From Flammeovirgaceae bacterium (GTDB lineage: Bacteria > Bacteroidota > Bacteroidia > Cytophagales > Cyclobacteriaceae): a stretch of DNA of 6,103 nt. The notes beneath the pieces are model-generated. The model saw only the letters and a program-made list of their open reading frames with translations, did no database searches and was not told the origin of the DNA. Position 1 is the stretch's first letter. The number at the start of each line of letters is the position of its first letter. Both the position numbers and the translations under genes were made by a program. Shown here piece after piece: positions 1 to 6,103 of the stretch. The stretch spans positions 1-6,103 of the forward strand of contig JAKEEN010000179.1 in NCBI GenBank assembly GCA_022616575.1, written 5' to 3'.

Positions 1-218
1 CAGGGTTCGCTGCGAAATGTCTGTTAACCGACAACAGTGTTGCATCCAGCTTGCGTGGTACCTGCAGCACGAATCGTTTTTAAATCATGGTGATTAAATC
101 AGCAAATGCCTGCTCAAATAGGTTTTGTTGCTCTGATAAATTAATCCAGTCTTTACGATTTCATAATAGCCTTGCCTTTGATCTTGCTTACAAAAGCAAA
201 ATTTTTGTGTCAGCAAAA
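1..218. other. Upstream leader region, no confident gene
   Basis: I see no gene I can defend here. Bases 1-80 are about 51% G+C and bases 81-218 about 33%, a sharp step that suggests the first part is the edge of another element or gene and the rest is an A/T-rich leader for the sigma gene. Two open stretches touch the left edge: a + strand frame from base 3 to a TAA at 81-83, and a - strand frame open from base 79 to the edge with a possible GTG start at 68-70. Neither has a recognisable motif. A weak inverted repeat, CTGTT (21-25) and AACAG (33-37), is too short to be called a terminator. Confidence 0.5.
177..207 (+). promoter_or_regulatory. Candidate Bacteroidota-type promoter before the sigma gene
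   Basis: TTTG at 177-180 is followed after 19 bases by AATTTTTG at 200-207. This is one mismatch from the Bacteroidota housekeeping pattern of a TTTG -33 box and a TAnnTTTG -7 box. Transcription would begin around 213-216, only a few bases before the chosen ATG at 219, giving an almost leaderless mRNA. The region is A/T-rich, so a chance match is quite possible. Confidence 0.25.
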
Positions 219-782
219 ATGGAGCGTACAGTTCAAGATAATGCATGGTTCCAACGCATCAAAAAAGACGACCGTAAGGCATTTGATACGTTGTTCGCTC
301 ACTATTATCAGGGGCTCTGCTCATTTGCAAACACCCTGCTTAAAAACTCAGAAGACTCAGAAGAAGTAGTCCTTGACACCTTTCTTAACTTTTGGAAAGC
401 TAGAAAGACGTTAACTATTCAAAACATTCAGGCATACCTCTATACATCGGTAAAATATGCCTCGTTGGCTTGCTTGCGTAAGAAAAGAACACGGCTACAG
501 GTAACAGACCAAATGCCAGAATGCCCGGACGAATCTTACCATGAAAACCAGTTCGCTTATGCGGAACTTGCCGAACAAGTTGACACGGCTGTGATGAAAT
601 TACCGATGCGCTGCAAGCAGATATTTATTATGAATCGGTTTTACGGTATGCGGTATAAAGAGATAAGCGAAGCCCTTGGAGTGACTGAAAAAACCGTTGA
701 GAATCAACTGGCGAAGGGGCTTCAACTGGTACGAGCAGCTATTCGAAAGTATCAGGATGTCCCCTCCGAATATTCACTTTAA
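219..782 (+). CDS. ECF RNA polymerase sigma factor (Bacteroidota expansion family)
   Basis: This is a 187-residue sigma-70 family factor of the extracytoplasmic-function type, which directs RNA polymerase to a small set of target promoters. Region 2 spans about residues 20-90 (AFDTLFAHYYQGLC, then EEVVLDTFLNFWKAR, the core-binding and -10 recognition helices). Region 4 spans about 120-176, with MKLPMRCKQIFIMNRF leading into the helix-turn-helix YKEISEALGVTEKTVENQL that would read the -35 box. There is no region 1 or 3, as expected for ECF factors. I chose the ATG at 219. An in-frame ATG at 87 would add 44 residues with several cysteines (CSNRFCC) that match nothing in the family, and 187 is a normal length. 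The neighbour downstream is its likely FecR anti-sigma factor, then a TonB-dependent transducer, so this sigma factor probably activates that receptor operon. It is not a FecI orthologue that can be named. Confidence 0.94.
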   Translation: MERTVQDNAWFQRIKKDDRKAFDTLFAHYYQGLCSFANTLLKNSEDSEEVVLDTFLNFWKARKTLTIQNIQAYLYTSVKYASLACLRKKRTRLQVTDQMPECPDESYHENQFAYAELAEQVDTAVMKLPMRCKQIFIMNRFYGMRYKEISEALGVTEKTVENQLAKGLQLVRAAIRKYQDVPSEYSL

Positions 783-806
783 CAGTTTCATAACAGTTTC
801 ATAACA
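780..806 (+). repeat. 11-bp tandem direct repeat, about 2.5 copies
   Basis: The unit TAACAGTTTCA occurs at 780-790 and again at 791-801 with no mismatch, followed by the first five bases, TAACA, at 802-806. The first copy contains the TAA stop codon of the sigma gene. It could be a replication-slippage duplication or a pair of spaced binding sites, since 11 bp is close to one helical turn. Confidence 0.8.
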
Positions 807-816
807 CATGCTCATA

Positions 817-844
817 GGGGAACAATCCCGATTCTTTACTCTAT
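817..844 (+). promoter_or_regulatory. Candidate ECF-sigma promoter before fecR-like gene
   Basis: GGGGAAC at 817-823 is separated by 16 bases from TCTAT at 840-844. The pair resembles the general ECF promoter form (GGAAC-type -35 box and TCTA/TCTGA-type -10 box). Transcription would start near 850, about 10 bases before the anti-sigma start codon. If real, it would let the upstream sigma factor drive fecR, the receptor and the lipoproteins separately from its own gene. A small hairpin GGGA-ACAA-TCCC (818-829) overlaps the -35 box. Promoters of Bacteroidota ECF factors are poorly defined, so this is a pattern match only. Confidence 0.27.
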
Positions 845-859
845 CTGGGTAATGACATA

Positions 860-1858
860 ATGCCCATGATTGAACCCATTCCCTTTCACCTCATTACGCG
901 CTATCTATCCAATGAGGCAACGCCAGCTGAACAGCAAGTACTCTTTAATTGGATCACAAGCAGCAAAAAAAATGAGCAAATCTTTAATGAACATGTTGAT
1001 ATTTGGAAAAAAGTAAATGAAAAAGGCAGCTTCAATTTAGATAAGGGCCTCGTCAAGATCAACTCAAAAATTGACGCCTGGGAGAACACGCAACGGAAAG
1101 AGCGAAATCTTACTCTACCCCTCGTTTACAAGTTCGCAGCATCGTTTGCTCTCCTGCTTGTAAGTGCTTCATTAATTCTTTGGTTCTCAAAAGCAAGTCC
1201 TAAAGAAATTGTCTCGCTGACTCAAGTTAAAACGGAAGTCGGCCAGCATAAGAGTATCAAACTGAATGATTCATCAACGATACAATTAAATACCTTTTCT
1301 CAGCTTACGTATCCAGCCAAATTCGCATCCGACAAACGTGAAGTAAGTTTAGAAGGCGAAGCGTATTTTGAAATTGCCCGGGATGAAGAAAGGCCTTTTA
1401 TTATTCACACAGGTGCTTTCACCACCCGCGTTCTAGGCACTGCCTTCAATATCAAAAATGAAAAGCAGAGGGTTATCGTCAGCGTATCTTCAGGTACTGT
1501 AAAAGTATTTAACAATAAAGAGAGCGCGGTTCTGCAGCATGGAGACCAGGCCATCTATGATCTACAAACTGGCAAGTTGATATTGGGAAAAGCTAATCTT
1601 GATTATGAATTAGCATGGCTTACCAGGAGTCTTTATCTAAACGACTCTCCGCTGTCGGACGTAGCAGAAAAAATTTATGATATCTATGGGTATACGAGTC
1701 ATTTCGAAAACCTCAACATCAGGACCTGTCGCATCACTGGCAAGTTTAAGCAACAACCCATAGAAAACATTCTGGAAGCAATTCAATTCAGCACGGGTAT
1801 TCAGTACACCTTAAAAAATAAAACAATCACCTGGCGAGGCACAGGATGTGAGCTTTAA
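860..1858 (+). CDS. FecR-family anti-sigma factor / sigma regulator
   Basis: This 332-residue inner-membrane protein should bind the upstream ECF sigma factor in the cytoplasm and receive a signal from the outer-membrane receptor in the periplasm. The N-terminal cytoplasmic part (about 8-85) has the usual opening RYLSNEATPAEQQVLFNWI. One membrane segment lies at about 88-109 (LVYKFAASFALLLVSASLIL). The periplasmic FecR domain covers about 122-215, with the hallmark strings LNDSSTIQLNT, VSLEGEAYFEIARDEERPFII and TRVLGTAFNI. The C-terminal DUF4974/STN-like domain covers about 257-328 (LYLNDSPLSDVAEKIYDIYG, then ITGKFKQQPIENILEAI). All parts are present and the length is typical. The start at 860 has no Shine-Dalgarno sequence. 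An in-frame ATG at 866 would remove only two residues and is equally possible. The TonB-dependent transducer begins 33 bases downstream, too close for an obvious separate promoter, so the two are probably co-transcribed. Confidence 0.95.
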   Translation: MPMIEPIPFHLITRYLSNEATPAEQQVLFNWITSSKKNEQIFNEHVDIWKKVNEKGSFNLDKGLVKINSKIDAWENTQRKERNLTLPLVYKFAASFALLLVSASLILWFSKASPKEIVSLTQVKTEVGQHKSIKLNDSSTIQLNTFSQLTYPAKFASDKREVSLEGEAYFEIARDEERPFIIHTGAFTTRVLGTAFNIKNEKQRVIVSVSSGTVKVFNNKESAVLQHGDQAIYDLQTGKLILGKANLDYELAWLTRSLYLNDSPLSDVAEKIYDIYGYTSHFENLNIRTCRITGKFKQQPIENILEAIQFSTGIQYTLKNKTITWRGTGCEL

Positions 1859-1891
1859 AAACAGTAACAACTTCCAAAACCCAATTAATAT

Positions 1892-4800
1892 ATGATTAAA
1901 AAACTACTCCGGCTCCATTCAATCCCTAAGCCCTTGCGGCTTGTCTTTGTGGGGATCTTACTTCAATGCTTTGTTGCTGAAATTCTACAGGCCCGCCATA
2001 TATTGGCGCAAAGCGTGTACGATATTCAGATTGCGCTGCAGGTTAAAAACAAAACAATTAAAGAAGTTTTCGATCTCATTGAAGAAAAGACTGAGTTTAC
2101 TTTTTCATACAGCAGTCGCACGGTGGACTTGTCACGATCCATCACGCTCGATGGTCGGGAACAAAATCTTGGCAAGATTATCGAGGATGTTGCCAATAAG
2201 GCTCAACTGGAGTTTAAACAGTTGAACACAATCATCATGTTGAAGCGCAAAACGGTGAATCACACGGAAGCGTGGGGAATTATTAAGGGGCGTACGATTG
2301 ATGAAGCCACCTCTGAGGCACTTCCCGGTGCCACCATCATAGTGAAAGGAACCAACTCCGGTACCACTTCAGACCTAAACGGTGAGTTTCAACTTCGCGC
2401 GCTGGAAGGCGACATCGAGTTGGAAATTTCTTATATGGGCTTTAAAAAAAGTTCACAACTGATATCTGTTAAAGGGGGAATCGTGACAGAAGTAGAATGC
2501 AAGCTTGCCAATGATATAACTCAACTGTCGGCCGTAGTTGTCACGGGTGTCTTACAGGGTCAACAGCGCGCACTTAATCAGCAAAAGTCAGCGGACAATA
2601 TTAAAAATGTGGTAAGTGCCGATCAAATCGGCCGCTTTCCAGACCCCAATGTGGCGGAAGCCCTGCAGCGTGTACCCGCTGTTAATATAGAGCGCGACCA
2701 GGGCGAAGGCCGGTATGTCTTAGTACGTGGTCTTGCTCCACAGTTTACCAACATCAGTATTAATGGAGAGCAGATTCCTTCTCCAGAAGCAGGTGTCCGG
2801 TATGTAGCCTTAGATGCAATACCAGCCGACCAACTTTCCTCCATTGAAGTAACGAAGGCAATTACTCCCGATATGGATGGTGATGCCATTGGTGGAAATG
2901 TAAATCTGATTACCCGGTCGGCACAAACATCCACTCCTTCTATTCGTTCTTCAGCCGTATTAGGATATAATGATATTGTGCAGCGTACCAACCTGCAAGG
3001 TTCGCTGGAATACAGCCAGCGTTTCCTGAACAACAAACTGGGCATTATGCTGAACAGCAGTTATTATGAATCAGACCGCGGCTCTGATAACTGGGAGCGT
3101 GATGACAATGATCTCGAATTGCGCGACTACGAATTAGTGCGCACCCGACTGGGCCTAAGCAGTACGATCGATTATAAGTTTAGCGATCGAAGCGAAGTTT
3201 ACTTTCGCACTATTTACAATCGGTTTACCGATCGTGAACAAAGGAGACGTTATGTCTTTGTTCCCAATGTTGACAGCTCATCGTTTGAAGTGAATGAAAT
3301 TGAACGTCTTACCAAAGACCGGCTGGAAAAACAATACGTGAGCAGTTTTAACCTCGGTGCCAAACATATCTGGAACAAACTCAATATTGATTATGAAGTT
3401 TCGTATGCAGAAGCCATTCAGGACACTCCGTATGATAATGAAGCTGCCTTTGTGGGTGAAGCAGATGGACTCGCCCTTGATTATAACACCAATCCGCACT
3501 GGCCTTCCCTAATCGTTGAAAGTGATCCTAATTATCTCAACAACTCATTGTATGAGTTTGATGAAGTGGCTTTTGGTAATACCTATGCTTTCGACAAAAA
3601 CACAACCGCCAAGTTTAACATTGGCATTCCTTACTCCATTAATTCGACCGATGGCCTGTTCAAGTTCGGAGGTAAAGTAAGATTTAAAGAAAAGAGTTAC
3701 GATGTAACCGAAAACGTTTTCTCGTGGGAAGGTGCCGGAGACTTAACCCTTGATCAATTTGAAGGCGGCCCGGCTGATGATAACTTCCTGGATCGTTATA
3801 CACTTCGCAAAAGTGTTGATATGGATGCGTTCATCAGACATTTCAATGCCAACCAAAGTGGATATGAATTAAGTGTTGACGATAAACTGGCCGCTGAGGC
3901 CGTTGAATCATACACAGCCACCGAAGACGTTTTTGCAGGATATGCCATGACCAAACTGCAATTCAACAAACTGATGCTGTTAGGTGGCTTACGCTATGAG
4001 AAAACGAAAGTTGATTATACCTATAGTACCGTTGTGTATGGTTTTGATGATGAACTTCAGGAAATAATTCCTGAGCGTGGTAGTACAGAGTACGCATTCC
4101 TGCTTCCGCAGCTTCATGCCAAATACCAGGTAAATGATAAAACAAATATTCGCGCGGCCGTTACACGAAGCTATTCAAGACCTAATTTTGAAAGCATTAT
4201 CCCCAGCTCAGAAGTTGAATTCAGCGGGCGTGCAGGTACATTGGGCAATCCGAATTTAAAACCTGTAGGGGCTACCAACATCGATGTGTTAAGCGAACAC
4301 TACTTTGGTTCGGTAGGCATTTTATCAGGAGGCTTCTTCTACAAAAAGCTGACCGATTTTATTTTCAATCGCAATTACGAGACTACTACCTTCCCGGGCT
4401 CCAATGGTGTTGCGCTTGAAATTACCCAGGCACAAAATGGTGAAGATGCCACCTTATCAGGATTTGAATTTGCCTATCAACAAAACCTTTCATTTCTGCC
4501 AGGAAAACTCAAAGGGTTATCACTCTATACTAACTACACCTATACGCATTCAAAGGCTACCATTCAGGGGCGTGGTGAAATCCGTTTACCCGGACAAGCC
4601 CGGCATGTTGGTAACGCTGCTATAGGATACGACATCGGCAAGTTCAACATTCGCTTGGCTACTAATTTCAATGGTGAATACATTCTGGAAGTAGGTGAAG
4701 AACCTGCTAAGGATATTTTTGTGCGCGACCGCATGCAACTTGATGCATCGGCAACCTTCACAATCAGTCCGAAGATTCGTGTATTCGGTGAATTCCTGAA

Positions 4801-4909
4801 TATCACCAACCAGCCGTTTGAAGTATTTCAGGGCGGTGAAGAAAGATTCATTCAGCGCGAGTTTTACTCGTGGTGGAGCCGTGTCGGTATCAAGTTCGAT
4901 TTAAACTAA
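1892..4909 (+). CDS. TonB-dependent outer-membrane receptor/transducer with STN and CarboxypepD_reg-like domains
   Basis: This is a complete 1005-residue outer-membrane active transporter, powered by TonB/ExbBD, that also signals. A signal peptide covers about 1-40 (hydrophobic stretch LRLVFVGILLQCFVAEIL, possible cleavage near ILAQS). A secretin/TonB short N-terminal (STN) domain at about 46-118 (TIKEVFDLIEEKTEFTFSYS) is the module that contacts FecR. A CarboxypepD_reg-like beta-sandwich spans about 129-210 (ALPGATIIVKGTNSGTTSDL). A TonB-box-like AVVVTG follows. The plug spans about 232-342, with FPDPNVAEALQRVP, YVLVRGLAPQFTNISINGE and GDAIGGNVNLITR, and the beta-barrel runs from about 343 to the end. 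The plug motifs fit the Xanthomonas/Caulobacter receptor type (TIGR01782-like) better than SusC. No SusD gene follows, so the substrate is probably not captured by a SusD lid. The substrate is not readable from the barrel. The downstream lipoproteins hint at inositol phosphate. The stop lies 7 bases before the next start codon. Confidence 0.96.
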   Translation: MIKKLLRLHSIPKPLRLVFVGILLQCFVAEILQARHILAQSVYDIQIALQVKNKTIKEVFDLIEEKTEFTFSYSSRTVDLSRSITLDGREQNLGKIIEDVANKAQLEFKQLNTIIMLKRKTVNHTEAWGIIKGRTIDEATSEALPGATIIVKGTNSGTTSDLNGEFQLRALEGDIELEISYMGFKKSSQLISVKGGIVTEVECKLANDITQLSAVVVTGVLQGQQRALNQQKSADNIKNVVSADQIGRFPDPNVAEALQRVPAVNIERDQGEGRYVLVRGLAPQFTNISINGEQIPSPEAGVRYVALDAIPADQLSSIEVTKAITPDMDGDAIGGNVNLITRSAQTSTPSIRSSAVLGYNDIVQRTNLQGSLEYSQRFLNNKLGIMLNSSYYESDRGSDNWERDDNDLELRDYELVRTRLGLSSTIDYKFSDRSEVYFRTIYNRFTDREQRRRYVFVPNVDSSSFEVNEIERLTKDRLEKQYVSSFNLGAKHIWNKLNIDYEVSYAEAIQDTPYDNEAAFVGEADGLALDYNTNPHWPSLIVESDPNYLNNSLYEFDEVAFGNTYAFDKNTTAKFNIGIPYSINSTDGLFKFGGKVRFKEKSYDVTENVFSWEGAGDLTLDQFEGGPADDNFLDRYTLRKSVDMDAFIRHFNANQSGYELSVDDKLAAEAVESYTATEDVFAGYAMTKLQFNKLMLLGGLRYEKTKVDYTYSTVVYGFDDELQEIIPERGSTEYAFLLPQLHAKYQVNDKTNIRAAVTRSYSRPNFESIIPSSEVEFSGRAGTLGNPNLKPVGATNIDVLSEHYFGSVGILSGGFFYKKLTDFIFNRNYETTTFPGSNGVALEITQAQNGEDATLSGFEFAYQQNLSFLPGKLKGLSLYTNYTYTHSKATIQGRGEIRLPGQARHVGNAAIGYDIGKFNIRLATNFNGEYILEVGEEPAKDIFVRDRMQLDASATFTISPKIRVFGEFLNITNQPFEVFQGGEERFIQREFYSWWSRVGIKFDLN

Positions 4910-4916
4910 TCCAATC

Positions 4917-5930
4917 ATGAAAAAGATTTTCAATATCATAAAAGCAACCGTACTTATTTTCATTCTTCTGGTCACCACGCAATGTGCTGAAAACAAACTG
5001 GAAGAAACACCCGCAGATGAAAACTACCCGTTTCGCCTCATCCTCGATGCGGACGAAGGTGGTGACCTCGCGGATACAGAAGACTATGACCTGGAAGTAA
5101 CGTTTGCTGATTTTATTGGTGAACTTCCGGAAGAAACAGTAACGGTCAATTATTCTATCACCAACCTGACTGACGATATGATTGATGCTGTAAGCATTGA
5201 TGAAATTGTTTATGAAGATGAAGATGGTGACGAGCATTCACTTGATTTCACGGCTTCGGTGGATGGACTTACTGGCACTATTACCTTAAATGATCCTGAC
5301 ACCGGAACAATTCCTGAATCTTTTGAGATTGTATTTACCTTGCCCGGAGTTGAAGAAACATTCTTTGCAGCCGGAAGTTTTACCTTCTCTTTGTCAAACC
5401 TGGTTGCAGGAGGCGCTAATATGATCCTCGGTACTCCTTACGAATTTGACTATGAAGTATTAGATCATGAACTAGCCGGAAGCTGGAAATATGAAATTGA
5501 GACCGAAGAGCAACTGAATGCGTTCAAAGATGTGTTTGCTTCGCTCAGCCCTGAATTAGAGACGTTGGAGTTTGTTGACATTCTCAATGGAACTTCGTTG
5601 GAAGTTGAAGCAGAGTTTGAGTTTGAAGAATTGAATTTAAAACTGGCCTATTCAGATACTAATAATGAAGAAGTTGAAATTGAAATTGAAGGCGACTATG
5701 ATTTCGAAGAGGGCGAACTGGAAGTAGAGGGAAGCCATCTTATTATTGGTGATGATGGAGAGATTGAAGATGAGTTAGATTATTCAATCGAGGCTGCCTA
5801 CGAAATCGATGAGCTAAACAGCTTGCTTACACTTCAGCTCTTTGTGATCTTAGATGAAGATCACTTTAAGCAAGGCGATGAACTGTTCTTCAGTGAAGCC
5901 GGAGCATTGTTTACCTTTGAAAAAGATTAA
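4917..5930 (+). CDS. Hyperacidic lipoprotein of unknown function
   Basis: I do not recognise this 337-residue protein. A lipoprotein signal peptide is visible: KK, a hydrophobic core (TVLIFILLV), and a likely lipid-attached Cys23 in VTTQC. Gln before the Cys is unusual but tolerable in Bacteroidota. By hand count the full protein has 89 Asp/Glu and only 10 Lys/Arg, of which 7 basic residues remain after Cys23, giving a mature charge near -80. Acidic clusters include YEDEDGDE (99-106) and EEVEIEIEGDYDFEE (251-265). Residues about 35-180 look like a beta-sandwich. From LAGSW (186-190) onward, strands alternating Glu with hydrophobics suggest a lipocalin-like beta-barrel, but this is inference. 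The gene begins 7 bases after the receptor stop, so it is in the same operon and is probably a partner of the receptor. Acidic residues right after Cys (CAENKLEE) would fit surface export. It could bind Ca2+ or other cations, but no classical EF-hand is present. Confidence 0.9.
   Translation: MKKIFNIIKATVLIFILLVTTQCAENKLEETPADENYPFRLILDADEGGDLADTEDYDLEVTFADFIGELPEETVTVNYSITNLTDDMIDAVSIDEIVYEDEDGDEHSLDFTASVDGLTGTITLNDPDTGTIPESFEIVFTLPGVEETFFAAGSFTFSLSNLVAGGANMILGTPYEFDYEVLDHELAGSWKYEIETEEQLNAFKDVFASLSPELETLEFVDILNGTSLEVEAEFEFEELNLKLAYSDTNNEEVEIEIEGDYDFEEGELEVEGSHLIIGDDGEIEDELDYSIEAAYEIDELNSLLTLQLFVILDEDHFKQGDELFFSEAGALFTFEKD
5844..5864 (+). other. Perfect 8-bp inverted repeat inside the acidic lipoprotein gene
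   Basis: GTGATCTT at 5844-5851 and AAGATCAC at 5857-5864 are exact reverse complements around a 5-base loop, AGATG. The hairpin lies in codons for VILDEDHF, about 66 bases before the stop codon. Only three T residues follow, so it is not a convincing intrinsic terminator. It could be an RNA stability or attenuation element before the next gene, or chance. Confidence 0.6.
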
Positions 5931-5957
5931 TCCCATTTTAAAAACCCATTACCCTAT

Positions 5958-6103
5958 ATGTCATATTTTAGAATTGCTTTGATTGGTTTTGTTATCTACA
6001 ATCAACTGGCCTGTACGCCCGCCTCTCCTTCTCAACAAACTGCCCGTCAGGATTCCGCGCAGGTTATAAAACCCGTGGTAGTTACAGAGCCTGTGAAGCA
6101 AGA
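5958..6103 (+). CDS. Partial lipoprotein gene, probable beta-propeller (3-)phytase N-terminus
   Basis: Only 48 complete codons are visible and the gene runs off the right edge. It starts at ATG 5958, 27 bases after the previous stop, in the same direction and presumably the same operon. The N-terminus is a lipoprotein signal: MSYFR, a hydrophobic core IALIGFVIY, then QLAC with Cys19 as the likely lipidated residue. A Ser/Gln/Thr/Pro linker follows (about 20-36), then IKPVVVTEPVKQ and a final partial Asp or Glu codon. In beta-propeller phytases, including that of Bacillus subtilis, the mature N-terminus has TEPV a few residues before DDPAIW, and Bacteroidota members are commonly lipoproteins. 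The visible TEPV fits this, but the diagnostic DDPAIW lies outside the window. Such enzymes hydrolyse phytate in a Ca2+-dependent manner. That a lipoprotein begins here is fairly certain. The phytase identity is an inference from a very short match. Confidence 0.6.
   Translation, partial: MSYFRIALIGFVIYNQLACTPASPSQQTARQDSAQVIKPVVVTEPVKQ

Noticed and set aside
101..106. Acidic string DEDGDE in the lipoprotein (residue numbers) as an EF-hand calcium site
   Set aside because: The spacing does not fit the DxDxDG…E loop, since Gly is not at position 6 relative to a leading Asp. Calcium binding cannot be claimed from this motif.
119..127. TAGGTTTTG as a -7 promoter box
   Set aside because: The spacer in TAnnTTTG would be one base too long, and there is no TTTG about 19-21 bases upstream.
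87..218. N-terminal extension of the sigma factor from ATG 87
   Set aside because: The 44 extra residues are Cys-rich and unlike the family. The region is A/T-rich like a leader, and starting at 219 gives a standard-length ECF factor.
2618..2632. Inverted repeat GCCGAT-CAA-ATCGGC
   Set aside because: It encodes the conserved plug residues ADQIG. The symmetry is explained by codon choice, and a 3-base loop in mid-gene has no clear role.
2623..3045. 140-residue open frame on the - strand inside the receptor gene
   Set aside because: It lies fully opposite the highly conserved plug coding sequence and has no recognisable domain, so it is a shadow of the real frame.
3165..3234. Three CGATCG palindromes within 70 bases
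   Set aside because: They lie in ordinary barrel coding sequence with uneven spacing (19 and 45 bases), mostly from Asp-Arg type codons. There is no sign of a regulatory or recombination site.
4890..5237. 115-residue open frame on the - strand across the receptor end and the acidic lipoprotein start
   Set aside because: It is antisense to two well-supported genes and shows no family motif. Its length follows from the skewed Asp/Glu codons of the + strand.

Overview
The window reads as Bacteroidota chromosome, probably a Cytophagales-like lineage, though the lineage is inferred. The evidence is an ECF sigma factor of the Bacteroidota expansion type, a FecR-type anti-sigma factor with a C-terminal DUF4974/STN-like domain, and a TonB-dependent receptor with an added STN domain and CarboxypepD_reg-like domain. 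Two lipoprotein genes follow, and no start codon has a Shine-Dalgarno sequence in front of it. All five genes lie on the + strand.

Layout: 1-218 is a non-coding leader whose first ~80 bases are clearly more GC-rich and may be the edge of something upstream. 219-782 encodes the ECF sigma factor. 783-859 is a 77-base gap with an 11-bp tandem repeat and an ECF-promoter-like pair of boxes. 860-1858 encodes the FecR-like anti-sigma factor. 1892-4909 encodes a 1005-residue TonB-dependent transducer. 4917-5930 encodes a remarkably acidic lipoprotein of no recognised family. 5958 to the window end is the start of a second lipoprotein gene, whose visible N-terminus (…VVVTEPVKQ) resembles the region just before the DDPAIW motif of beta-propeller phytases.

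How it probably works: the receptor binds a ligand at the outer membrane and its periplasmic STN domain signals to FecR in the inner membrane. FecR then releases or activates the sigma factor, which transcribes the receptor and the downstream lipoproteins. There is no SusD-like partner, so this is not a standard glycan SusCD locus. If the last gene is a phytase, the locus is a self-regulated outer-membrane system for organic phosphate (inositol phosphate), with the acidic lipoprotein as an uncharacterised accessory that may handle divalent cations. The regulatory cascade is well supported. The phytate assignment rests on a short N-terminal match. The role of the acidic lipoprotein is speculation.
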